Notes under the pieces: generated by a model | Database searches by the model: none | Seen by the model: the letters and a program-made list of their open reading frames with translations, nothing else | Told to the model about the DNA's origin: nothing | Shown here: piece by piece, positions 25,664 through 33,968 of the stretch | How positions within the stretch are numbered: position 1 is the stretch's first letter | Layout: the number at the start of each line of letters is the position of its first letter | Made by a program: the position numbers and the translations under genes | Origin: Rhodocyclaceae bacterium | Lineage (GTDB): Bacteria > Pseudomonadota > Gammaproteobacteria > Burkholderiales > Rhodocyclaceae | DNA: 64,000 bases | NCBI GenBank assembly: GCA_023230455.1 | Contig: JALNXH010000008.1 | Coordinates: forward strand, 1-64,000 | Direction: 5' to 3'

Positions 25664-26968
25664 ATGGCATGGCTTACTCTTGATCAGGAGATTTATCACA
25701 AGGCAGGGCTGCTCGTTGACGGCGCCAATATCGAACCGGCCGCTTGCGAGGGCGTCGGCGAAACGATCATGGAAAAGGTATGGTGGCTGTTCGTCTACGA
25801 TCTGCAAAAGCAGAGTGGACTGAAGAACATCCCGGATTACATCGTGTTTCCCAAGGGAACCATCGTCGACTTCCGCTGGAATCCCGACTCGCCCTACTGG
25901 ATCCGGAAGAACGACGGCATCATCTATCTCGAGAAGAACGGAAAGTTTGTCTGCCCGATCGAGTTCGTCGAACGCCCCGAGTACTACAGCAAAAATACGA
26001 GTTCCGGCACGCCGATGAAAACCGTCGGCACCATGCGCGGAAAACACGGCCTGATGGTCTGCTCCCCGCTGTTCTGCTCCAACTGGGTCGAGGGCGGCCC
26101 CTGCAAGTACTGCAACATGAATCCGGGCATGGATCAGTACGAAAACAAGGCAATCACCAAGAAGCAGGGCGACGAGGTTGGCGAAGTCGCCGCCGCCATG
26201 CTGGCGGAAGGAATCGACTTCCACTTGGTGATCAGCGCCGGCCAGCCCCCCAGGGGCAAGACGACCGTCGACGATCACATCGAGATTCTCGAAGGCATCA
26301 AACGCATGACCGGACTGGAGAAGATTCCCGGCACCGACAATATTTCGCCGCCGGAAGATCTGGGTCAGCTGGAGCGGCTGCGGAATACCGGCATCCAGTG
26401 TTTGTTTACCAACATCGAAGTGTGGAATCCGGACCTGTTCAAATACATGTGTCCCGGGAAGGATCGGAATTTCGGCCAGGAACATTTCAAGAGCGCATGC
26501 GACCGCGCCGCACAACTCTGGGGTCGCGGCAATTCCTGGGCGGCGATGGTTGCGGGTCTCGAAGACAAGGCAAGTCTGCTCGAAGGATGCAAGATCATGG
26601 CCGAGCGCGGCACGGCGATGCTGATGATCCCGTGGGTGCCGATGGTCGCATCCGAACTCCAGGGGCATCGTTCGCCAGAAGCCGGTTGGCACGTGGAAGT
26701 GCAGCACAAGGCGCTAGAAATCTACGAACAGTACCTGCCGGAGGTTGGCGGCAAACAGGCTTACTACGACCAGTACGGCTGCCCGTCGTGCATCACCATC
26801 AGCACGCACCACGACGTACATCGTCTGCGTCAGGGCATCGACACAGCATATCCGGTACCGCACGGTCCCCTCGGCAAACTGAAGGATGAAAAGAAGGGTT
26901 GCCTGAATCCGAAGCTGAAGGAGCTCGACCGCTTCCGCAACGGCAAGTCCGAGACCCTGTCTCTGTAA
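25664..26968 (+). CDS. Radical-SAM-like protein with C-X8-C-X2-C motif, function unknown
   Basis: The 434-residue protein has the segment LFCSNWVEGGPCKYCNMNP, with Cys138, Cys147 and Cys150. An aromatic residue sits just before the last Cys, as in radical SAM [4Fe-4S] sites, but the first gap is 8 residues instead of 3. Another Cys lies at 133. Later GIDFHLVISAGQPPRG and GIQCLFTNIEVWNPDLFKYMCPGKDR resemble barrel strands of such enzymes, including an FTNIEVW segment. AGGAG precedes the ATG. It has its own promoter with an operator of the island-wide family, so it is very likely part of the catabolic regulon. I do not know its reaction. Confidence 0.6.
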   Translation: MAWLTLDQEIYHKAGLLVDGANIEPAACEGVGETIMEKVWWLFVYDLQKQSGLKNIPDYIVFPKGTIVDFRWNPDSPYWIRKNDGIIYLEKNGKFVCPIEFVERPEYYSKNTSSGTPMKTVGTMRGKHGLMVCSPLFCSNWVEGGPCKYCNMNPGMDQYENKAITKKQGDEVGEVAAAMLAEGIDFHLVISAGQPPRGKTTVDDHIEILEGIKRMTGLEKIPGTDNISPPEDLGQLERLRNTGIQCLFTNIEVWNPDLFKYMCPGKDRNFGQEHFKSACDRAAQLWGRGNSWAAMVAGLEDKASLLEGCKIMAERGTAMLMIPWVPMVASELQGHRSPEAGWHVEVQHKALEIYEQYLPEVGGKQAYYDQYGCPSCITISTHHDVHRLRQGIDTAYPVPHGPLGKLKDEKKGCLNPKLKELDRFRNGKSETLSL

Positions 26969-27065
26969 GCGCGGAGGGCACTTTCAGCCGCACCCTCATG
27001 AGTCCAATTCCGGGGTAGTGAGGGTGCGAAAGACAAGGGCTGGCGAAGTGTGGTTTGGGTCGTGC

Positions 27066-27102
27066 AAAAGGAAATGGGCAGCCAAGCTGCCCATTTCCTT
27101 TT
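27066..27102. terminator. Bidirectional terminator between convergent genes
   Basis: A perfect 17-bp stem (AAAAGGAAATGGGCAGC at 27066-27082 with its complement at 27086-27102) has a 3-base loop and A/T tails. It separates the radical-SAM-like gene from the leftward BadH-like gene. Confidence 0.88.
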
Positions 27103-27133
27103 GGTGCCCGATCTGTCTCGGGCAGGGATGTAT

Positions 27134-27928
27134 TCAGCCGATCATGCTGTAGCCGCCGGAGACGGAGAGCACCTGCCCAGTGATGTATCGGGCCGCGCCC
27201 GACGACAGAAACACAACGGCGCCGGCGATATCCTCGGGCCGGCCGATTTTCTTCAGCGGCAGTGTCTTGGCAACTTTATCCAGTTGCTCGCGGGTGAACA
27301 TCGAATCCGGGTTCGACCACATGCTGGTGCCTCCAACTTCATCGCCATTCTCGGGTACCGTAACACCGGGACAGACGATGTTACAGCGAATGCCGTAACG
27401 GCCGTTTTCCTTGGCGATGGTTTTCATGAAGCTGTTGATCGCCGCCTTCACGCCGCCGTACACCGCTTCGCGCGGTTCACCCTGACGGCTTGCGTCGGAG
27501 CTGATCGAGACGATGGCGCCGGAGTTCTGCTCGATCATGACGTCGAGCGCCGCCTTGGTGCAATTCAGGACGCCGACATAGTTGATCTGGATGATCTTTT
27601 GCCAGAGGTCGGGCGTTGTCTGGGTGAAGTACATGAGCTTGTCCCAGCCGACGTTATTCACCAGCACATCGACCGCGCCAAATTTGCTTTTTGCGGCGGC
27701 AAACATCGCCGTCACCTGCTCAAGATTGGTCACGTCGGTTTTGACCACCTGAACGTCAGCGGCGCCGCGCTTGCGTGCCAGTTCCGCCACTTTTCCAGCC
27801 TGCTCGGCATCGATATCGGCGATGGTGATGTTGGCACCTTCCTCCGCGTAGGCAAGAACGATGGCCCTGCCGATATTGGAACCGCCCCCGGTCACTACGA
27901 CCGACTTGGCCTTCAAATCTAAATCCAT
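27134..27928 (-). CDS. BadH-like 2-hydroxycycloalkanecarboxyl-CoA dehydrogenase (SDR)
   Basis: The 264-residue SDR has VVVTGGGSNIGRAIV near residue 10, VLVNNVGWDKLMYFTQTTPDLW near 88, the active site SISSDASRQGEPREAVYGGVKAAI, and the end ITGQVLSVSGGYSMIG. The NNxGWD segment, the SDA...EAVY active-site stretch and the VSGG tail are those of BadH, which oxidises 2-hydroxycyclohexanecarboxyl-CoA to the 2-keto ester with NAD. A 2-keto product would be the substrate of the BadI-like hydrolase at 59625-60407. Start ATG 27928 has GGGGAG upstream. It has its own operator-bearing promoter. Confidence 0.75.
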   Translation of the reverse strand: MDLDLKAKSVVVTGGGSNIGRAIVLAYAEEGANITIADIDAEQAGKVAELARKRGAADVQVVKTDVTNLEQVTAMFAAAKSKFGAVDVLVNNVGWDKLMYFTQTTPDLWQKIIQINYVGVLNCTKAALDVMIEQNSGAIVSISSDASRQGEPREAVYGGVKAAINSFMKTIAKENGRYGIRCNIVCPGVTVPENGDEVGGTSMWSNPDSMFTREQLDKVAKTLPLKKIGRPEDIAGAVVFLSSGAARYITGQVLSVSGGYSMIG

Positions 27929-28015
27929 TGCTAGTCTCCCCGTTAAAAGAATTTGTCAAAAGGACAATTCCGACGCCGATCGACATCGAACGCTCGGCGC
28001 TTAAAATCTATAATA

Positions 28016-28060
28016 CGAACACTGTTCGTGAATATAAACATCGAAGCAAACCACTGTCAA
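28016..28060 (-). promoter_or_regulatory. Promoter and operator B (BadH-like gene)
   Basis: Read leftward, TTGACA (28060-28055), 18 bp and TATATT (28036-28031) are followed 2 bp later by CGAAC-ACT-GTTCG (28016-28028). This is a perfect inverted repeat, extendable one base on each side. Confidence 0.78.
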
Positions 28061-28114
28061 GCTGCGGGCGCAGCCAACGGCGGACGGCTGGCGGAGGTAA
28101 AGCCTTGCCCTGGC

Positions 28115-28155
28115 TTGACACCGATGGGTGTCGATCGTAATATGAACATTGTTCA
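28115..28155 (+). promoter_or_regulatory. Promoter and operator C (rightward catabolic operon)
   Basis: TTGACA (28115-28120), 17 bp, TAATAT (28138-28143) overlaps by one base the perfect repeat TGAAC-ATT-GTTCA (28143-28155). It should drive the operon that begins at 28195. Confidence 0.8.
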
Positions 28156-28194
28156 CTTATTCGTCCTTTGGCCTTCGGCTGCGGGATCATCCAG

Positions 28195-29361
28195 ATGAGC
28201 TACGAACTCAACGAAGACCAGCTGCAGATTCAGGACCTCGTGCGCCGCGTCGCACGGGAAAAAGTGGCGCCGCGCGCCGACGAAATCGATCGCACCGCCG
28301 AATATCCGCACGACATGTATGCGCTGCTGAAGGAACTCGGCCTGTTCACCCTGCCGTTCCCGGCCGAATATGGCGGAACCGGCAGCCTGCTTTCAGCCTG
28401 CATCGCGGTCGAGGAATTTGGCCGCGTCTGTTACAACACCGGTTACCTGCTGGTCGTGCAGTGGATACCGTTTGGCGCCATCCTCGCCGGTGGTACGGCA
28501 GCGCAAAAGGAGCGCTGGCTTCCGGGACTCGCCAGCGGCGATCTGCGCGGTGCGCTGTCGCTGACCGAGGCGCAAAGTGGTTCCGACGTGTCGGGCATCA
28601 AGACCACGGCGCGGCGGAGCGGTGACGGCTACCTTCTCAATGGCGCGAAGATCTGGTGCACCAATTCGCATATCGCCGATTTCATTCTTGTCGCCGCACG
28701 CACCGTCGACGAAGCCGGCAACCACACCGGCATCAACCTGTTCATCGTCGAGCGCACCACCAAGGGGCTGACAATCGGCCGAGAGGAGGACAAGCTCGGC
28801 GCGCGTGGCGTGCCGTCCTGCCCGCTGTTTTTCGACGATGCGGTTATACCGCTCGACGCACGCCTCGGCCCGGAGTCCGGCGAGGGCTTCAAGATCACCA
28901 TGGAGGCGCTCAACTCCAGCCGCCCGATCGTCGCTGCGCGTGCCGTCGGTCTGGCGCAGGGCGCCATCGACCATGCGGTCGAATTCATCCAGAACCGCGT
29001 GGCGTTCGGCCAGAACGTGAGCGAGTTCCAGGGCATGCGCTGGATGCTCGCCGACATGGTGATGAAGACGGAAGCGGCGCGTCAGCTTGTCTACCGCACG
29101 GCATCAATGGTGGATGCCGGAGCCAGTGGCAAGGAGCTGGCGAAGATGGCGGCGATGGCGAAGTGCTACGCCTCGGACGTGGCGATGCAGGTCGCCACCG
29201 ATGCGGTGCAGATGTTCGGCGCCGCCGGCATTTCTTCGGAATACCCGATCAATCGCTACTTCCGCGATGCGAAGGTGGTGCAGATCATCGAGGGTACCAA
29301 CCAGATCCAGCGCAACATCATCGCCGACTGCGTGCTTGGTCGCGCAAAAAGCAAGCGCTGA
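28195..29361 (+). CDS. Acyl-CoA dehydrogenase
   Basis: The 388-residue protein is a full-length FAD-dependent acyl-CoA dehydrogenase. It has LFTLPFPAEYGGTG near 54, the FAD/substrate motif ALSLTEAQSGSDVSG near 122, QNRVAFGQNVSEFQ near 270 and the C-terminal EGTNQIQRNIIA with the catalytic Glu in the usual place. The first ATG consistent with the promoter is 28195 (MSYELNEDQ), since operator C lies at 28143-28155. It is the first gene of the operon running to about 34844, and it introduces a 2,3-double bond in an acyl- or cycloalkanecarboxyl-CoA. The exact substrate is unknown. Confidence 0.88.
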   Translation: MSYELNEDQLQIQDLVRRVAREKVAPRADEIDRTAEYPHDMYALLKELGLFTLPFPAEYGGTGSLLSACIAVEEFGRVCYNTGYLLVVQWIPFGAILAGGTAAQKERWLPGLASGDLRGALSLTEAQSGSDVSGIKTTARRSGDGYLLNGAKIWCTNSHIADFILVAARTVDEAGNHTGINLFIVERTTKGLTIGREEDKLGARGVPSCPLFFDDAVIPLDARLGPESGEGFKITMEALNSSRPIVAARAVGLAQGAIDHAVEFIQNRVAFGQNVSEFQGMRWMLADMVMKTEAARQLVYRTASMVDAGASGKELAKMAAMAKCYASDVAMQVATDAVQMFGAAGISSEYPINRYFRDAKVVQIIEGTNQIQRNIIADCVLGRAKSKR

Positions 29362-29383
29362 TCGACTCGGCGCGATTTCATTC

Positions 29384-30241
29384 ATGACGACCAAAAACAA
29401 CCTGCCGATCGTTCGCGTCGAACGGGTCGGCGCCTTTCAGCTGATTACCTTCAACCAGCCGGAGATACGCAACCCGCTTGGGCCCGAGGTGGTGGATGCC
29501 CTGACCGCGGCGCTCACCGCGGCTGAAGCCGATGCGGGCATCCGCGCCATCGCCATCCGCGGCGCCGGTACCACCTTCAGCGCCGGCGGCAGTTTAGGAA
29601 ATTTCGAGGAGCGCATCGCCATGCCGCTCAATGCCGACGGCAGCGATCCGATCGCGGTGAGCAATCTGCGCTTCGGCACATTCCTGCAACGCCTGGCACG
29701 TTTTCCCAAGCCCGTCGTGGTTGCCGCGCACGGTGCAGCGATGGGCGGCGGTGCCGGCCTGGTGTGTGCGGCTGACATCGCCCTGGCCTGCGCCGACACG
29801 CGCTTCTCGTTCACCGAAACCAGCATCGGCCTGGTGCCGGCGCAAATCCTGCCCTTCGTGGTCGGCCGCATCGGCTCGCAACGTGCACGCCGCTTGATGC
29901 TCACGGCGCAGCGCTTCGATGCTACCGAAGCACTGCGTTTGGGTGTTGTGGACGCGGTGGCCGAGGACATGCAGTCACTGCGTGAGAAGCTGTCAGAGGT
30001 GCTCGACCGCATCGGCCGCTGCGCGCCGGAAGCCCTAGCCCGCACCAAGCGCCTGGCGCTGCGCTGCGCCACCGAAGGGGCGGCGAGCGAAGAAGCGCTG
30101 ACGCATTTGCTCGACGATGCCTCCTGTGACTTCGCCGCACAGCTTCGCGGCGAGGGCGGTGAAGGTGTGCGTGCGGCGCGCGAAAAGCACGATCCGTCGT
30201 GGCGCGTCACCTTCGACCGCAGCGCGCTCGCCGACTGGTAG
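29384..30241 (+). CDS. Enoyl-CoA hydratase/isomerase family protein
   Basis: The 285-residue crotonase has IAIRGAGTTFSAGGSLGNF near residue 60 and AAHGAAMGGGAGLVCAADIALA near 112, the two oxyanion-hole loops. FSFTETSIGLVPAQI follows at about residue 140, with a Glu of the hydratase type. The C-terminal end is longer than average (GEGGEGVRAAREKHDPSWR). It begins 22 bp after the acyl-CoA dehydrogenase and probably hydrates its product. Confidence 0.85.
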   Translation: MTTKNNLPIVRVERVGAFQLITFNQPEIRNPLGPEVVDALTAALTAAEADAGIRAIAIRGAGTTFSAGGSLGNFEERIAMPLNADGSDPIAVSNLRFGTFLQRLARFPKPVVVAAHGAAMGGGAGLVCAADIALACADTRFSFTETSIGLVPAQILPFVVGRIGSQRARRLMLTAQRFDATEALRLGVVDAVAEDMQSLREKLSEVLDRIGRCAPEALARTKRLALRCATEGAASEEALTHLLDDASCDFAAQLRGEGGEGVRAAREKHDPSWRVTFDRSALADW

Positions 30242-30307
30242 CGGGTCGTCCGTGCCGTCACCGATGGCGGCTATTGAATAACAGAGCATCTGGAGACGTC
30301 CCGCATC

Positions 30308-31792
30308 ATGATTGGAATTGTTGGATACGGCGGCTATGTGCCGCGCCTGCGCCTGAGCCGCAAGGCGGTGGTCGAGGCCAACGCCTGGTTCGCCCCGCAG
30401 TTCGCCGGCAAAGCCCGCGGCACGCGGTCCATGGCCAACTGGGATGAAGACAGCATCACCATGGCGGTGGCTGCCGCGCGCGACTGTCTTGGTGCCGACG
30501 AAGACCGGAGCCACGTTGCCGCCGTGCTCCTGGCGTCGAGCACACTGCCTTTCGCCGAGCGGCAGAATGCCGGCATCGTGCGTGAAGCGCTGACTCTGGG
30601 GCGGAATGTCGAGGTGATGGACATCACCGGATCGCAGCGCAGCGCGCTGTCCGCACTCGGCGAAGCCCTGCTGCGCGCCAAGGCCGACGCTGGCGAAACC
30701 CTGGTGCTCGCCGCCGACAATCGCGAGACGCGCGCCGCCAGCGCGGCGGAACTCGATTGCGGCGACGGCGCCGCCGCGCTGCTGATCGGACGCGACAAGG
30801 TGCTGGCCGAATACCTCGGCTCCGCGACGGTCTCGGTGGATTTCGTCGATCACTTCCGCCGCGCCGGCGAGGACATCGACTACGTTTGGGAAGAGCGCTG
30901 GATTCGCGACGAGGGCGTCGGCAAGCTGGTGCCCGAAGCCATTGCCGGCGCGCTGAAGGATGCGGGCATCACGGCGGAGCAGATCGACCATTTCATTTTC
31001 CCCACCAGCCTACAGAAAATGGACGTGCAGCTGGCGAAGAAGTGCGGTATTCGCGAAGCGGCGGTGGTCGACGGCCTGCTCACCCAGGTTGGCGACACCG
31101 GCGTGCCGCATGCTCTGTTGTTGCTGGCGGGCATCCTTGAAGGCGCGCAAGCGGGGCAGACCATTCTGCTTGCGCAATTCGGCAGCGGCGCCCAGGCCTT
31201 CGTTTTCCGCGTCACCGCCGCCATCCGTTCCTTCCGTCCGCGGACCGGCGTCTCCGGCTGGCTGTTGCGCGGGGTCGAGGAAACCAGTTACACCAAGTTC
31301 CTCTCGTTCAAGGAGCAACTCCGACTGGAACGCGGCATGCGCGGCGAGCAGGACAAGAAAACCGCATTGACCACGCTGTATCGCCATCGCGAAGCGATTC
31401 TCGGCCTGGTGGCCGGGCGCTGCGAAAAAACCGGCGAGGTGCATTTCCCGCCCTCGCGCCTGTCCTATACGCCCGGTCAGCCGGCACTCGATACGCAAAA
31501 GCCGTACAAGCTGGCCGAGCGCCGCGGTGAGGTGCTGAGCTGGTCGGCCGAATACCTCTCCTTCAGCATGGCGCCGCCGCATTACTACGGACAGATCGAT
31601 TTCGAAGGCGGCGGTCGCATCCTGATGGAATTCACCGATATCGCGCGCGGCGATGTCGAATCCGGCACAAAAATGGAGATGGTGTTCCGCATCAAGGACG
31701 TCGACGAGGTTCGCGGCTTCAACCGCTATTTCTGGAAGGCAACCCCGCTGCGCCCGCAGCCGGCAGCCAGTGATGCAAAGGGTTCGGAGTAA
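30308..31792 (+). CDS. HMG-CoA-synthase-like protein fused to a DUF35 OB-fold domain, active site degenerate
   Basis: The 494-residue protein has a thiolase-fold HMG-CoA-synthase-like half (residues 1-300: IGIVGYGGYVPRLRLSRK, ASSTLPFAERQNAGIVREAL, ELDCGDGAAALLIG). A C-terminal DUF35 half has AGRCEKTGEVHFPPSRLSYTPG and PPHYYGQIDFEGGGRILMEFTD. The position where the synthase Cys is expected reads DITGSQRSALSAL, without Cys. The segment that normally carries the catalytic His reads IDHFIFPTSLQKMD. Of the usual four zinc Cys of DUF35 only one remains. It sits 3 bp before an SCP2-type thiolase gene, so it is probably a non-catalytic or altered partner of that thiolase. Confidence 0.72.
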   Translation: MIGIVGYGGYVPRLRLSRKAVVEANAWFAPQFAGKARGTRSMANWDEDSITMAVAAARDCLGADEDRSHVAAVLLASSTLPFAERQNAGIVREALTLGRNVEVMDITGSQRSALSALGEALLRAKADAGETLVLAADNRETRAASAAELDCGDGAAALLIGRDKVLAEYLGSATVSVDFVDHFRRAGEDIDYVWEERWIRDEGVGKLVPEAIAGALKDAGITAEQIDHFIFPTSLQKMDVQLAKKCGIREAAVVDGLLTQVGDTGVPHALLLLAGILEGAQAGQTILLAQFGSGAQAFVFRVTAAIRSFRPRTGVSGWLLRGVEETSYTKFLSFKEQLRLERGMRGEQDKKTALTTLYRHREAILGLVAGRCEKTGEVHFPPSRLSYTPGQPALDTQKPYKLAERRGEVLSWSAEYLSFSMAPPHYYGQIDFEGGGRILMEFTDIARGDVESGTKMEMVFRIKDVDEVRGFNRYFWKATPLRPQPAASDAKGSE

Positions 31793-31795
31793 GTC

Positions 31796-32998
31796 ATGGC
31801 AAAAGGCATCAAGGACAAGGTCGCGATTCTCGGCATGGGCTGCAGCAAGTTCGGCGAACGCTGGAACGCCAGCCCCGAGGATTTGATGGTGGAAGCCTAC
31901 AAAGAGGCCATGGCCGACGCCGGCATCGGCGCCGAGCAGCTCGATGCGGCGTGGTTCTCGACACACATGGAAGACATCGGCACCGGGCGCGGCGGCATGC
32001 CGATGGGCATCGCGCTGCGTCTGCCGAATATCGGTGTGACCCGGGTCGAAAATTTCTGCGCTGGCGGTTCGGAAGCCGTGCGCGCCGCCGTTTATGCGGT
32101 GGCCGCGGGCGCCTGCGATATCGCGCTGGCGCTGGGCGTCGAGAAGCTCAAGGACACCGGCTACGGCGGCCTGCCGGCGGCGACCGTGGGCACCTACGTG
32201 CCGCAGTGGTATCCGAATGCGGTTGGGCCGGCAAACTTCGCCCAGCTGGCCACCGCCTATCGCAGAAAATTCGGCGTCGACGCCGATCTGCTGAAGCGCG
32301 CGATGGCCCATGTTTCGGTGAAAAGCCACGCCAACGGGGCGAAGAATCCGAAGGCGCACCTGCGCAACGTTATTACCGAGGAGCAGGCACTGAAGGCGCC
32401 AATCATCGCCGAACCGCTCGGCCTCTACGATTGCTGCGGCGTATCCGACGGCGCCGCGGCGGTGGTGGTGACCACACCGGAGATCGCGCGGGCGCTGGGG
32501 AAGCGCGACCTGGTCACGTTCAAGGCGCTACAGGTCTCCGTGTCCAACGGCTGGGAGATGCATTCCAACCAGTGGGACGGCAGCTATTGCCACACCGCAC
32601 GCATCGCCGCCCGGCGTGCCTACGCGGAAGCCGGTATTTGCAATCCGCGCGAGGAACTCAGCCTGCTCGAAGTGCATGACTGTTTTTCCATCACCGAGCT
32701 GGTGACGATGGAGGACCTGTTCCTTTCGGCCGAAGGCAATGCGGTGAAGGACGTGATGGACGGCTTCTTCGATGCCGACGGCAAAATCCCGTGTCAGATC
32801 GACGGCGGCCTCAAATGCTTCGGCCATCCGATCGGCGCCAGCGGCATCCGCATGCTTTACGAGATTTATCTCCAGCTGCAGGGCCGCGCGGAGTCGCGCC
32901 AGCTGGCCAACCCGAAGCTCGGCCTGACGCATAATCTCGGCGGCCAGCCGTCGCAGAACGTGTGTTCCGTTTCCATCGTCGGGCTGGAAAACATCTGA
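31796..32998 (+). CDS. SCP2-type thiolase
   Basis: The 400-residue thiolase-like protein has nucleophile Cys88 in VENFCAGGSEAVRAA, then LLEVHDCFSITELV and GGLKCFGHPIGASGIRM, and the end LGGQPSQNVCSVSIVG. This is the non-decarboxylating SCP-x/lipid-transfer type that often works with a DUF35 partner, as in steroid side-chain aldolases and the BbsAB thiolase. It follows the HMG-CoA-synthase-like/DUF35 gene by 3 bp. It either cleaves a 3-ketoacyl-CoA or performs a retro-aldol step. Its intact Cys and His motifs favour thiolysis. Confidence 0.85.
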   Translation: MAKGIKDKVAILGMGCSKFGERWNASPEDLMVEAYKEAMADAGIGAEQLDAAWFSTHMEDIGTGRGGMPMGIALRLPNIGVTRVENFCAGGSEAVRAAVYAVAAGACDIALALGVEKLKDTGYGGLPAATVGTYVPQWYPNAVGPANFAQLATAYRRKFGVDADLLKRAMAHVSVKSHANGAKNPKAHLRNVITEEQALKAPIIAEPLGLYDCCGVSDGAAAVVVTTPEIARALGKRDLVTFKALQVSVSNGWEMHSNQWDGSYCHTARIAARRAYAEAGICNPREELSLLEVHDCFSITELVTMEDLFLSAEGNAVKDVMDGFFDADGKIPCQIDGGLKCFGHPIGASGIRMLYEIYLQLQGRAESRQLANPKLGLTHNLGGQPSQNVCSVSIVGLENI

Positions 32999-33012
32999 TC
33001 GCGGTGACCGTC

Positions 33013-33861
33013 ATGAACACGATCGACATCGAACATCTACGCAGTTGGGTCGGCAAGGAAAATGTCGTCGCCGACGATCTCTCTCTGTTCCCGGCGCGCG
33101 CACTGGCGGCGGCGCTCGACCATGCCGCCCTGCCCGAGAAGGGCGCGGCCCTGCCGCCTGCGTGGCACTGGCTGTATTTTCTCGATACGCCGACGGCCAG
33201 CCGCACTGGCAGCGATGGTCATCCACTGAAGGGCAGTTTCCTGCCGCCGGTTACGCTGCCGCGGCGCATGTGGGCGGCGGGAACGCTGGAGGTCGAACAG
33301 CCGCTGCTGCTCGGCACGCCGGCACGCAAGCAGTCCACGATCCGTTCGGTCGAGCTCAAGGAAGGTAAATCCGGCGCACTGGTTTTCGTCAATATCGAAC
33401 ATGCGCTGTACCAGAACGAGCGGCGCTGTATTCTCGAACAGCAGAACGTTGTCTACCGCGACATGCCCGCTGCTCCCGCACCCTTGGCGCCCGGCGAGCC
33501 TGATCGCGCTGAAGCGGACTGGGTGGAAACCGTGGTGCCCGATCCGGTACTGCTGTTCCGCTTCTCGGCGCTGACCTACAACGGCCACCGCATCCACTAC
33601 GACCGCGACTATGCGACGCAGGTCGAGTTCTATCCGGCCCTGGTGGTGCATGGCCCCCTGCTGGCGACGCTGCTGCTCGATCTCGTTGCGGCCAATGTTG
33701 CCGACAAGCGCGTCGGCAAGTTCAGCTTCCGCGCGCTGCGGCCGATTTTCGATCACGCCCCGTTCAAGGTGTGCGGCAAGCGCGAGGGCGATGCCGTGCG
33801 TCTTTGGACAGTCGATGCCGACGGCTTCGTGTGCACGACGGCCAGCGTCGAACTGGTTTAG
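33013..33861 (+). CDS. MaoC-like hydratase (HTD2 / mesaconyl-C4-CoA hydratase type)
   Basis: The 282-residue protein has a FAS1-type dehydratase N-terminal hot-dog half (AWHWLYFLDTPTASRTGSDGHPLKGSFLPP) and a C-terminal half with the hydratase residues FRFSALTYNGHRIHYDRDYAT near residue 177 and PALVVHGPLLATLLL near 210. The layout is that of HTD2-like and mesaconyl-C4-CoA hydratases. The start at 33013 follows the thiolase stop by 14 bp. The CitE-like lyase lies next. The pair would suit hydration of a branched unsaturated acyl-CoA followed by carbon-carbon cleavage, which is inference. Confidence 0.8.
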   Translation: MNTIDIEHLRSWVGKENVVADDLSLFPARALAAALDHAALPEKGAALPPAWHWLYFLDTPTASRTGSDGHPLKGSFLPPVTLPRRMWAAGTLEVEQPLLLGTPARKQSTIRSVELKEGKSGALVFVNIEHALYQNERRCILEQQNVVYRDMPAAPAPLAPGEPDRAEADWVETVVPDPVLLFRFSALTYNGHRIHYDRDYATQVEFYPALVVHGPLLATLLLDLVAANVADKRVGKFSFRALRPIFDHAPFKVCGKREGDAVRLWTVDADGFVCTTASVELV

Positions 33862-33968
33862 AACGTGAAATACATCGTGCTGCGGAGGCAGGCATTCAAT
33901 TCGCCTTTGCCGCTATTCATCATCAGGGGTGCCGACAAGTCCTCGGCATGAAAGTGAGGGGAAATCAC

